64,000 nucleotides of DNA from Lactobacillus sp. (GTDB lineage Bacteria > Bacillota > Bacilli > Lactobacillales > Lactobacillaceae): assembly GCA_030530865.1 (NCBI GenBank), contig JAUMUC010000001.1, forward strand, positions 247,320 to 311,319. The letters run 5' to 3'. This document shows positions 1 to 6,769 of the stretch, one piece after another; the stretch's first letter is position 1; each line of letters begins with the position of its first letter. A model generated the notes under the pieces. The model searched no databases. It saw only the letters and a list, made by a program, of their open reading frames with translations, and was not told where the DNA came from. The position numbers and the translations under genes were made by a program.

Positions 1-2
1 GT

Positions 3-497
3 CAAAAGACTAGACCTACTAGCGATAAAGCAAAAGAATCATTGTTTAACTCTTTAGGACAATTCTTTAATGGAGGAATTGTCCTTGATTTATATGGAGG
101 CAGTGGTGCTTTAGGTATTGAAGCTGTTTCCAGAGGCTTTGATCGAGCAGTCTTGAATGATATGAATCGGCAAGCCACAGCCATCATCCGTAAAAATGTC
201 GACCTAACTAAAGAAAGTGAAAAATTTGATATTTTTACCATGAGGGCAGATAATTGTTTAAAAGTTTTAGCTGAAAAATCCGAAAGCTTTGATTTGGTAT
301 TTTTAGATCCTCCATATGCTAAGCAACAAATTGCCAAAGATATGAAGAAAATGCTGGATCTCAATCTTTTGAATGATCAAAGTCGAATTGTAGCTGAGAC
401 TGATAGTGACACGGAATTAGGGGAACAAGCCGGTTTTTCATTGATTAAGCAATTGAAAATGGGTAAGACAATTGTGTGGATTTATCGAAAGGATTAA
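3..497 (+). CDS. rsmD: 16S rRNA (guanine966-N2)-methyltransferase RsmD, 5' end missing
   Basis: Partial gene: the reading frame is open from the first bases, so the start lies before the window and 164 C-terminal residues remain. RsmD uses S-adenosylmethionine to methylate G966 of 16S rRNA during 30S assembly. The fragment opens with TRPTSDKAKESLF, the family's RNA-binding signature, then the SAM-binding loop LDLYGGSGALGIEA, and the catalytic DPPY motif (bases 306-317). The stop is followed two bases later by the coaD start. The rsmD-coaD pair is a standard Firmicute arrangement, so co-transcription is likely. Confidence 0.95.
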   Translation, partial: QKTRPTSDKAKESLFNSLGQFFNGGIVLDLYGGSGALGIEAVSRGFDRAVLNDMNRQATAIIRKNVDLTKESEKFDIFTMRADNCLKVLAEKSESFDLVFLDPPYAKQQIAKDMKKMLDLNLLNDQSRIVAETDSDTELGEQAGFSLIKQLKMGKTIVWIYRKD

Positions 498-499
498 TA

Positions 500-997
500 A
501 TGAAAACAGCATTATTTCCAGGTAGTTTTGATCCAATAACGAAAGGGCATTTGAGCGTCTTAAAAGATGCTAGCCAGCTTTTCGACAAAGTTTATTTGGT
601 GATCATGACTAATACTCACAAGCATTATTTGTTTACGCCAGAAGAACGAACAGCATTAGCAATGTCTTCAATAGAAGAATTAGGAATTGAAAATGTTGAA
701 GTACTTTGTCGGCCCGCCAGCATTACGGCTACTTTAGCGGAACAATTACAGGTTAATGCTTTGATTCGTGGTGTTAGAAACGAAAAAGACTTTAACTATG
801 AAAATGAAATTGCCAGTTTGAATCGCAAATTGGCCCCAGAAATTCCAACGATTTTACTTTTTACAGATGAAAATCAACGTCTGATTTCATCAAGCTTGCT
901 TAAAGAAGTAGCAAAATTACAGGGTGAATTATCACCATTTTTGACAAAAACTGTTAGTGAAGCTCTTAAAGAAAAGATGAAAGACTATGAAGAATAA
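500..997 (+). CDS. coaD: phosphopantetheine adenylyltransferase CoaD
   Basis: Fourth step of coenzyme A synthesis: ATP plus 4'-phosphopantetheine gives dephospho-CoA and pyrophosphate, in the cytoplasm. The 165-residue length is normal. The N-terminus carries the nucleotidyltransferase signature PGSFDPITKGH with TxGH at residues 14-17, the RGVRNEKDFNYE substrate segment lies at 90-101, and the ISSS motif at 129-132 replaces the usual ISST/ISSS-x-VKE. I chose the ATG at 500, which begins MKTALFPGSF as in homologues; an upstream in-frame GTG at 476 would add eight non-homologous residues. It overlaps the next gene by 11 bases. Confidence 0.96.
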   Translation: MKTALFPGSFDPITKGHLSVLKDASQLFDKVYLVIMTNTHKHYLFTPEERTALAMSSIEELGIENVEVLCRPASITATLAEQLQVNALIRGVRNEKDFNYENEIASLNRKLAPEIPTILLFTDENQRLISSSLLKEVAKLQGELSPFLTKTVSEALKEKMKDYEE

Positions 998-2015
998 GAA
1001 AAAATTAGCACTCATTATTTCACCGATAGTTGTAATCCTTGGTATTATGGCAGTTTTGTTTTTTGGAAAAACAGACTACTATCTTGAGATGCCAGGGGAT
1101 GTATACACCGTAAGTTCAATGATTAAAGGAAAAAAGATTCCTAATAATTTAGGAATGGTTACCGTTGAAATGACTAGTGAACCAGCCACTTATGGTCAGT
1201 ATTTGTTAAGTTATTTCAATCAATTTACTGATCGGGTATCAGCTAAAGAAATGCTTGAAGGTCAAACTAGTGAACAATACGAAGAACTTCAAAACTGGTA
1301 TATGCAAACAAGTGAACAAACTGCACTTTATGTAGCAGCCAAGTACAGTAAAAAGCCAACCAAGCTGAACTACAATGGTGTATATGTCATGTCAGTTCAA
1401 AAATCTTCGACTTTTTATGGCAAGTTGCATTTGGCTGACACAATTGTGGCAGTGAATGGTCATCATTTTAAATCAACTGAAGAAATGACGACTTATTTAG
1501 GAAAATTACCATTGGGCCAAAAGGTAGTCCTCGATATTCTTCGAAATGGCAAAGAGAAGAAGCTATCTGGAAAAATTGTGAAGATTGAATCTACTAAGCG
1601 TCATGGAATTGGCATTTCAATGGTTGAACGTTTGTCGGTTGAAACAAAGCCAAAATTGAAGATTGCTGCTGGAGATATCGGTGGTCCATCAGCAGGTTTA
1701 ATGTTCACATTAGGTGCTTATCAAGCATTTACTGGCAAGAATTTAACTAATGGACAATTTATCGCTGGTACAGGTACGATTGAAAAAGATGGTACAGTAG
1801 GAATGATTGGTGGAGTAGATAAGAAAGTTGTTGCTGCCAGTCGTGTTGGTGCGAAAATCTTCTTTGCACCAACTGATCATCGAGGCATCAAAGCAAGTGA
1901 GTCTAACTATGCGGTTGCTAAAGCAACTGCTAAAAAGATTGGTACTAAAATGAAAATTGTTCCAGTTGCTAACTTCAAAGATGCATTAACTTATTTGCAA
2001 AAACATTTTAAATAA
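987..2015 (+). CDS. SepM/YlbL-like membrane serine protease (PDZ plus Lon domain)
   Basis: Of 342 residues, one N-terminal membrane segment (about 8-27) anchors an extracellular part with a PDZ domain (about 125-200) and a Lon-type protease domain. Catalytic Ser235 sits in GGPSAGLMF and Lys280 in GGVDKKVVAA, the Ser-Lys dyad of Lon peptidases. In Streptococcus mutans SepM trims the competence-stimulating peptide; in Bacillus the orthologue YlbL also follows coaD. The gene lies directly upstream of comEA/comEC, which is suggestive, but a role in competence signalling here is inference. It overlaps coaD and is followed by a terminator. Confidence 0.9.
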   Translation: MKNKKKLALIISPIVVILGIMAVLFFGKTDYYLEMPGDVYTVSSMIKGKKIPNNLGMVTVEMTSEPATYGQYLLSYFNQFTDRVSAKEMLEGQTSEQYEELQNWYMQTSEQTALYVAAKYSKKPTKLNYNGVYVMSVQKSSTFYGKLHLADTIVAVNGHHFKSTEEMTTYLGKLPLGQKVVLDILRNGKEKKLSGKIVKIESTKRHGIGISMVERLSVETKPKLKIAAGDIGGPSAGLMFTLGAYQAFTGKNLTNGQFIAGTGTIEKDGTVGMIGGVDKKVVAASRVGAKIFFAPTDHRGIKASESNYAVAKATAKKIGTKMKIVPVANFKDALTYLQKHFK

Positions 2016-2020
2016 AAAAT

Positions 2021-2055
2021 AAAGACTAAAATTTGTGAAGATTTTAGTCTTTTTT
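2021..2055 (+). terminator. terminator after the sepM-like gene
   Basis: A perfect 12-base-pair stem (2021-2032 with 2041-2052) with an eight-base loop, whose 3' arm runs into a T tract ending at 2055. It lies only 28 bases before comEA and there is no obvious promoter between them, so comEA may depend on readthrough. Confidence 0.85.
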
Positions 2056-2058
2056 CGT

Positions 2059-2084
2059 AGTAAATAATGGAGGTTATTTACTAT
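2059..2084 (+). promoter_or_regulatory. hairpin with the comEA Shine-Dalgarno in its loop
   Basis: A perfect nine-base inverted repeat, AGTAAATAA (2059-2067) and TTATTTACT (2074-2082), encloses exactly TGGAGG (2068-2073), the comEA ribosome binding site. The 3' arm abuts the ATG at 2083, and one further T-A pair (2058 with 2083) would involve the start codon. SD-to-start spacing is nine bases. That the sequence is a hairpin is seen directly; that it controls translation is inference. Confidence 0.55.
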
Positions 2085-2703
2085 GAAAGAAGAATTTGTA
2101 AATTTGTTGTTAGATATTTGGAAAAAATATAAGGTTTATTTGATTATTGGTGGAATTTTGATTGGCATCTTGGTCGCCAATTTGACACCTAGCCAACAGC
2201 CAGAGGCAAAATCAATTGTTAGGCCAATCAGTCAAATCACGAGTACCAGCAGTCACGCTGATAAAATCACGGTCGATATTTCGGGTGCGGTTAAGCATGA
2301 AGGTGTTTATACTTTAGATTCTGATGCTAGATTGACTGATTTGCTTGAAGCTTGTGGCGGTTTAAAAAGCAACGCTCAAATCAAGGTAATTAATCGGGCA
2401 CAATTATTGCACGACCAAGATAAAATTTATATTCCTAAAAATGGTGAAAAAGTTGCTTGTGCTAGCACAAATTCAAGTCAAACTGATGGTTCTAGCGATG
2501 ACAACAATCAGGACAAAGTTAATTTAAACAAGGCCGATGTGAAAGATTTGCAGAAGTTAACCGGAATTGGTGAAAAACGAGCAGAACAAATCATTGCCTT
2601 TCGTGAACAAAACGTTGGCTTTAAAACAATTGAAGACCTGATGAAGGTTTCGGGCATTGGGGAAAAGACTTTTGCTACGCTCAAGGATCAACTTACTATT
2701 TAG
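2083..2703 (+). CDS. comEA: competence protein ComEA, membrane DNA receptor
   Basis: ComEA binds double-stranded DNA outside the membrane and hands it to the ComEC channel. The 206-residue protein has an N-terminal membrane segment (about 18-33), an SLBB-type domain (about 62-118, beginning ITVDISGAVKHEGVY) and, after a Ser/Asp/Asn-rich linker, a C-terminal tandem helix-hairpin-helix DNA-binding domain (about 145-206) with GIGEKRAEQII and GIGEKTF. All expected domains are intact. It overlaps comEC. The start is supported by TGGAGG nine bases upstream. No competence-type cin box is visible upstream. Confidence 0.94.
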   Translation: MKEEFVNLLLDIWKKYKVYLIIGGILIGILVANLTPSQQPEAKSIVRPISQITSTSSHADKITVDISGAVKHEGVYTLDSDARLTDLLEACGGLKSNAQIKVINRAQLLHDQDKIYIPKNGEKVACASTNSSQTDGSSDDNNQDKVNLNKADVKDLQKLTGIGEKRAEQIIAFREQNVGFKTIEDLMKVSGIGEKTFATLKDQLTI

Positions 2704-4792
2704 TGCAGGTTATCTTTTCTTATTATCGCTTGAATTATTAAGTTTTACGCCAATTATTTGGCTGCAAGATCAGCAATTTTTCTGGAAATTATTGGCTTTT
2801 TATCCTTTGGTCTTATTGTTGCAAAAATTTCCTAAGTTGCGGTTAGTTACGCTGTTATTGGTAGCTAGTTATGTTTTTTTAGCTTATAAAAGTCAGCCAG
2901 TAGAAATTAAGAATGCTAATCAAAAGACCATCATTATTCAACCTGAGGACTTGAAAATAAAAGATGATTGGTTTTCGGCAGTTGCCAAGATTGACGGTCA
3001 TCCCGTTTTAGTTGCAGGAAAATACGAAAAATTTCCTCAGGATCAAGAAATTCACTTGAAAGTTAATGAGGCAGATTGTGCTAAAGTGGATGGTCCAACC
3101 AATTTTGGGCAAACTGACTATCGAAGTTATTATTTGAGTAAAAATATTAAAAGCAAGATTACGCTGAAAAGCTATCAAGTCACTTGGAAAAAACCGACTT
3201 GGATTCATGCTATCAGGCTATTTTTTATCAAGCTTTGTCAGAAATTACCCAAAAATCTTGGCTTTTTTACGAGTGAACTTTTGCTTGCTAGAAGCGATGA
3301 CGAAGGGAAGGATATTTTAAATAATTATCAAAGTCTTGGTGTTATTCACTTATTAAGTATTTCCGGGCAACACGTTGCTTTATATGCGTTAGTGATTTCA
3401 ACTATTTGCTACAGTTTATTCATTACGGAAGAAAAAACGCTGTTTATTTGTAGTGGAATTTTGCTTTTTAATGCGATACTAGCCAGTTTTCAAGCTGGTT
3501 TTGTTAGAGCAAGTTTGAGTTATTTTTTAGGGCATGCTTTAAAATTAAAGCGATTTAGGCTAAATAGTTGGGATCTTTTGGTGCTAACTTTAGTCATTCA
3601 CCTGTTTTTAAAACCAAATTTGATGCTGAATTTGGGAGCCCAGTTGAGCTATTTAGCAGCTTTTGGGTTAAAACTGGTGGCAAATACGCATGGATTAAAG
3701 CAAAGTTTTTGTATCAATATTTTGCTATTACCCTTGTTGCTACAAACTTTTTACCAACTGAATGTCTTGACGCTTTTCTTCAATTTGCTGATTGTGCCGT
3801 ATTTTGAAATGCTAGTTATGCCACTGGTATATTTGAATTTAGCATGCTTAGTTGTCCACGTTAATTTAGTGGGAATTTTTGAAAAAATTTTGAATACTAC
3901 CGAGAGTTGGGTTAATTTTTTAGCTCACAATAGTTGTTTAGCGCTAGCTTTTGGAAAAATCAATTGGCTTTGGACAATTATTTTAATCTTACTGAGCTGC
4001 TTTTATATAGAAAAATTAAATCGACAGAAATTTTTTGTTCATAAACGATTGTTGTTAATTTATGTGGTGATTTTTCTCTCGATTCATTTTCCCTTGACTG
4101 GCCAGGTTACTTTCATTGATGTGGGGCAGGGCGATAGCATATTGATTACGACGCCGATTTTTCGCAAGGTTTACTTGATTGATGTTGGTGGAAAGGTTTC
4201 GTTTACTGGAAAAAAGACTACGCCACAGATTTATTACTTAACATTGCCAGCTCTAAGAGCGATGGGAATTAGCAAAATTGATGCAGTCTTTCTTTCGCAC
4301 CAAGATGCTGATCATATCGGTGACTTGCGTCCACTGTTACAGAGTATTCCCGTTGAAAAAATGTATGTTGGAGCGGGGTTACCAGATAATCAATCTTTTC
4401 AAAAGCGAATTAGGGGAGTTTTTAATAAGCCGTTAATAGAATGTTTAGCTGGCGATCATGCCGGCCCGTTTGATGTGGTTTCGCCTTTTCAAAAGGGACT
4501 AGGAAAGAATGAAGATTCGCTTTGTTTACGAGGAACTTTTGGTACTAAAAGCTGGCTCTTTACTGGAGATTTACCTAAGGAAGGCGAGCTGGAGATAATT
4601 AAGTATTTTAATCTTAAAGTTGATTATTTTAAATTAGGACACCATGGTAGTAAAACATCAAGTGATAAAACCTTTTTAGAAACAATTTCGCCTCGTCAGG
4701 TTTTCATTTCAGCAGGACGACACAATCGTTATGGGCATCCGAACCAAGAAACTTTGGATACCTTGAAAGAGCTAGGGATTCCGTGGGAATAA
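2657..4792 (+). CDS. comEC: DNA uptake channel ComEC, probably truncated by a 3' nonsense codon
   Basis: ComEC carries single-stranded DNA across the membrane during transformation. It has N-terminal membrane helices, the Competence domain (about 210-440, with LLSISGQHVALYAL) and a C-terminal metallo-beta-lactamase-like domain with FIDVGQGDSI, SHQDADHIGD and LGHHGSKTS. The start overlaps comEA; TTG 2657 is the most upstream, TTG 2672 is also possible. The frame stops at TAA 4790-4792 just after GIPWE, where homologues normally continue. Reading on in the same frame gives TQDCGMISWYY, a typical ComEC ending, and a TGA at 4868-4870 just before holA. Function may be impaired. Confidence 0.9.
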   Translation: MGKRLLLRSRINLLFSAGYLFLLSLELLSFTPIIWLQDQQFFWKLLAFYPLVLLLQKFPKLRLVTLLLVASYVFLAYKSQPVEIKNANQKTIIIQPEDLKIKDDWFSAVAKIDGHPVLVAGKYEKFPQDQEIHLKVNEADCAKVDGPTNFGQTDYRSYYLSKNIKSKITLKSYQVTWKKPTWIHAIRLFFIKLCQKLPKNLGFFTSELLLARSDDEGKDILNNYQSLGVIHLLSISGQHVALYALVISTICYSLFITEEKTLFICSGILLFNAILASFQAGFVRASLSYFLGHALKLKRFRLNSWDLLVLTLVIHLFLKPNLMLNLGAQLSYLAAFGLKLVANTHGLKQSFCINILLLPLLLQTFYQLNVLTLFFNLLIVPYFEMLVMPLVYLNLACLVVHVNLVGIFEKILNTTESWVNFLAHNSCLALAFGKINWLWTIILILLSCFYIEKLNRQKFFVHKRLLLIYVVIFLSIHFPLTGQVTFIDVGQGDSILITTPIFRKVYLIDVGGKVSFTGKKTTPQIYYLTLPALRAMGISKIDAVFLSHQDADHIGDLRPLLQSIPVEKMYVGAGLPDNQSFQKRIRGVFNKPLIECLAGDHAGPFDVVSPFQKGLGKNEDSLCLRGTFGTKSWLFTGDLPKEGELEIIKYFNLKVDYFKLGHHGSKTSSDKTFLETISPRQVFISAGRHNRYGHPNQETLDTLKELGIPWE

Positions 4793-4870
4793 ACGCAAGA
4801 TTGTGGTATGATAAGTTGGTATTACGGACCGTTTGTTAAGGAACATTTTAGTTCTTTTTTGAAGGAGTGA
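4793..4870 (+). pseudogene. orphaned 3' end of comEC beyond the in-frame stop
   Basis: These 26 codons stay open in the comEC frame from just after TAA 4790-4792 to TGA 4868-4870. They encode TQDCGMISWYYG and then a polar, Phe-rich tail. The T-Q-x-x-G-M-I-S pattern is what one expects after the GIP motif at the end of ComEC proteins. The restored gene would end four bases before the holA ATG, with the holA SD (AAGGAG) inside it, the usual tight operon fit. I read this as a recent nonsense mutation, a tolerated shortening, or a sequencing error. Confidence 0.65.
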
Positions 4871-4874
4871 AAGC

Positions 4875-5852
4875 ATGAGTTTACTTGATATTTTTAAAGT
4901 CACCAATAATGATGCCACTCCCATTTTGGTGAGCGGTCCAGATCAGTTTTTAAATGATTATTTGATCTCGTCATACACGGCAACACTTGATTTAGAAAAA
5001 GAAACTCTCGATTGTCAAAATGGTGATTTGAATGAATTGATTGCCACGTTGAGTGAGGCGAGTTTGTTTGCAGTGCAAAAGATCGTGATTATCAAAAATC
5101 CATTGTTTTTGACTAGCAAAAGCGGACAAATTCCCAAGAGACAATTGGAGCAATTAGAAAAGATTTTTGAACATGTTGCTGAATTGACGGATTACGTGAT
5201 TATTAATGCATCATATGAAAAGCTTGATAAGCGTAAGAAATTAACGAAACTTGTGCTCGACAACTTTAAAGTAGTCGAAACGGCAATTAAGCCATATGAA
5301 GTAGGAGATTACTTTAAGAAAATTGTAGCCGAAGAAAAATATCATATTAGTCCAAAAGGATTTGAAATGCTTTTGTCAAGAAGCGATCAAGTCATGGAAT
5401 ATCTGTTAAGCAACTATCTTAAATTAAAAGATATTACGGATTCACATGATTTAAGTGATGAATTAATAGATCAAAATATTGATTTGTCTTTAGCTCAAAA
5501 TGTGTTTGCTATATTAGAAGCGGCCTATAGTAGAAAATTCAAAGAAGCAGAATTGCGACTAGACGATCAAATTAGATATGGTTCAAATCCAATTCAACTT
5601 GTGGCTGTCTTTGAGAGTCAATTAGAATTAATTATGTTGACTAAGTTACTAGCAGAAAAGGGTTATCGTGAAGCTGATATTGCAAAAGAAATTGGGGTTC
5701 ACCCATATCGAATTAAATTAGCCAATCGAATTCGTCTGAACTTTAGGCAAGTTAAAAAGTTATATCGAGAAGTAGTCGAATTAGAATATGGCTACAAAAA
5801 TGGTACTTATCAAGAAGATACTTATTTGAAACTCTTCTTATTGAAATTTTAG
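4875..5852 (+). CDS. holA: DNA polymerase III delta subunit (clamp loader)
   Basis: HolA is the clamp-loader subunit that opens the beta sliding clamp. The 325-residue protein matches the HolA/YqeN family: an N-terminal AAA+-like domain without a Walker A motif (LVSGPDQFLNDYLISSY near residue 18), a central lid with LDKRKKLTKLV, and an alpha-helical collar ending LKLFLLKF. Lengths near 330-350 are normal. It starts with GAAGGAG seven bases upstream. Position after comEC and before rpsT is the standard Firmicute comE-holA-rpsT order. Confidence 0.93.
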   Translation: MSLLDIFKVTNNDATPILVSGPDQFLNDYLISSYTATLDLEKETLDCQNGDLNELIATLSEASLFAVQKIVIIKNPLFLTSKSGQIPKRQLEQLEKIFEHVAELTDYVIINASYEKLDKRKKLTKLVLDNFKVVETAIKPYEVGDYFKKIVAEEKYHISPKGFEMLLSRSDQVMEYLLSNYLKLKDITDSHDLSDELIDQNIDLSLAQNVFAILEAAYSRKFKEAELRLDDQIRYGSNPIQLVAVFESQLELIMLTKLLAEKGYREADIAKEIGVHPYRIKLANRIRLNFRQVKKLYREVVELEYGYKNGTYQEDTYLKLFLLKF

Positions 5853-5858
5853 GCATGA

Positions 5859-5890
5859 AAAAAGAGAGCCGGAATTCCGACTCTCTTTTG
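5859..5890. terminator. bidirectional terminator between holA and rpsT
   Basis: AAAAGAGAG, mismatch, CGG, loop AATT, CCG, mismatch, CTCTCTTTT forms an almost perfect stem with A and T tracts on both sides. It can end holA on the plus strand and rpsT on the minus strand, which converge here. Confidence 0.9.
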
Positions 5891-5900
5891 TTTGCTTAAA

Positions 5901-6152
5901 TTACTTAGCGAACTTAGCTAAACGGCTCTTATCACGAGCAGCCTTGTTCTTGTGGATTAAGCCCTTTGATGCAGCCTTGTCTAATGCGCGCATAGCTGCA
6001 ACTTGTAAATCAGAGGTGTTGTCCGCACCAGCTTCAGCAGCAAGCTTGAAATTCTTAACTGCAGTTCTCATTTGGCTTAATTGTGCACTGTTACGTTCAC
6101 GACGAACAGATTGAGTCTTAACACGTTTAATTGCTGATTTAATTTGTGGCAT
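5901..6152 (-). CDS. rpsT: 30S ribosomal protein S20
   Basis: Primary binding protein of the 16S rRNA 5' domain. The 83-residue protein is rich in Lys, Arg and Ala, begins [14 protein letters not shown] and ends with the [10 protein letters not shown] helix typical of S20. I start at the ATG ending at 6152, which has GGAGGTGAATTC just upstream; a start five codons further out would place the SD inside the coding region. It faces holA and diverges from rpsO. Its own promoter lies at 6196-6223. Confidence 0.96.
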   Translation of the reverse strand: MPQIKSAIKRVKTQSVRRERNSAQLSQMRTAVKNFKLAAEAGADNTSDLQVAAMRALDKAASKGLIHKNKAARDKSRLAKFAK

Positions 6153-6195
6153 CGAATTCACCTCCAATAAAGTTGATTTGAAATAATACTATCTT

Positions 6196-6223
6196 ATTAT
6201 ACCAAATGTTTTAGGACTTGCAA
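6196..6223 (-). promoter_or_regulatory. rpsT promoter
   Basis: On the minus strand: -35 TTGCAA (6218-6223), 16-base spacer, perfect -10 TATAAT (6196-6201) preceded by TGG, an extended -10. Transcription would begin near 6188, about 35 bases before the rpsT start. Confidence 0.75.
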
Positions 6224-6235
6224 GATAAAATCAAC

Positions 6236-6264
6236 TTGCAATTTTGTGATTACTTTTGTATTAT
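6236..6264 (+). promoter_or_regulatory. rpsO promoter
   Basis: -35 TTGCAA (6236-6241), 17-base spacer, -10 TATTAT (6259-6264). Predicted start near 6271, giving a leader of about 85 bases that holds the hairpin described next. Confidence 0.75.
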
Positions 6265-6279
6265 ATAGAAGTTGTTGAA

Positions 6280-6327
6280 CCATTAACGCTGTTTACTCGC
6301 ACCACCAGCGGTTTACGTTGTTAATGG
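6280..6327 (+). promoter_or_regulatory. structured rpsO leader, candidate S15 autoregulatory element
   Basis: Two nested perfect stems: CCATTAAC (6280-6287) with GTTAATGG (6320-6327), and inside it GCTG (6288-6291) with CAGC (6306-6309). A 10-base strand GGTTTACGTT-like bulge lies on the 3' side (6310-6319) and a 14-base apical loop between. There is no T tract, so it is not a terminator. S15 represses its own mRNA through structurally different leaders in different bacteria; assignment here is inference from position. Confidence 0.55.
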
Positions 6328-6356
6328 CAATTATTGTAATGAAAGGTGAATAAATT

Positions 6357-6626
6357 ATGGCAATTTCAAAAGCAAGAAAAGACGAATTAATCAAGGAATA
6401 CGCAACTCACGAAGGTGACACTGGTTCTGTAGAAGTTCAAGTTGCAGTTTTAACTGAAGACATCAACAACTTGACTGATCACATGAAGGAACACAAGCAC
6501 GATCACCACTCATACGTTGGTTTGCTTAAGAAGATTGGTCACCGTCGTAACTTATTACGTTACTTACAAAACAATGATTTAGCTCGTTACCGTGCTTTGA
6601 TCGAAAAGTTAGGTTTACGTCGTTAA
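6357..6626 (+). CDS. rpsO: 30S ribosomal protein S15
   Basis: S15 binds the 16S rRNA central domain three-way junction and organises the platform. The 89-residue length is exact for the family. [21 protein letters not shown], the rRNA-binding loop, and [10 protein letters not shown] are clearly conserved. The start follows AAAGGTGA with good spacing. It has its own promoter, structured leader and terminator, so it appears to be a single-gene unit. Codon use is strongly biased as for other highly expressed genes here. Confidence 0.97.
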   Translation: MAISKARKDELIKEYATHEGDTGSVEVQVAVLTEDINNLTDHMKEHKHDHHSYVGLLKKIGHRRNLLRYLQNNDLARYRALIEKLGLRR

Positions 6627-6631
6627 TTCCA

Positions 6632-6657
6632 AAAGTCAACTTCGGTTGGCTTTTTTT
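6632..6657 (+). terminator. rpsO terminator
   Basis: Nine-base stem AAAGTCAAC / GTTGGCTTT closed by a UUCG tetraloop and followed by a T tract. Confidence 0.88.
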
Positions 6658-6690
6658 ATTTACTTTTTTCTACTATATAAATCCGCATTG

Positions 6691-6699
6691 TGCTAAAAT
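6691..6699 (+). promoter_or_regulatory. candidate -10 for the RNase J2 operon
   Basis: TGC followed by TAAAAT (6694-6699) is an extended -10 about 70 bases before the gene. I see no good -35 at the right distance, so this is tentative. Confidence 0.4.
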
Positions 6700-6769
6700 T
6701 GAAAGGACGACTACGTTGTGATTGAAAAATCCTTAAACAATTGAAAATAAACAAGGGAATTGATAAAGA

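Noticed and set aside
1005-1013. TTAGCACTC, one half of a CIRCE (HrcA) operator.
   Set aside because: No matching GAGTGCTAA follows, and the site lies inside the sepM-like coding region.
4801-4862. Promoter-like TGG TATGAT (4804-4812) and a terminator-like hairpin (4838-4858) in the comEC-holA gap, suggesting an attenuator for holA.
   Set aside because: The same bases read as ComEC codons (GGT ATG ATA as Gly-Met-Ile), so they are better explained as orphaned coding sequence; there is no good -35.
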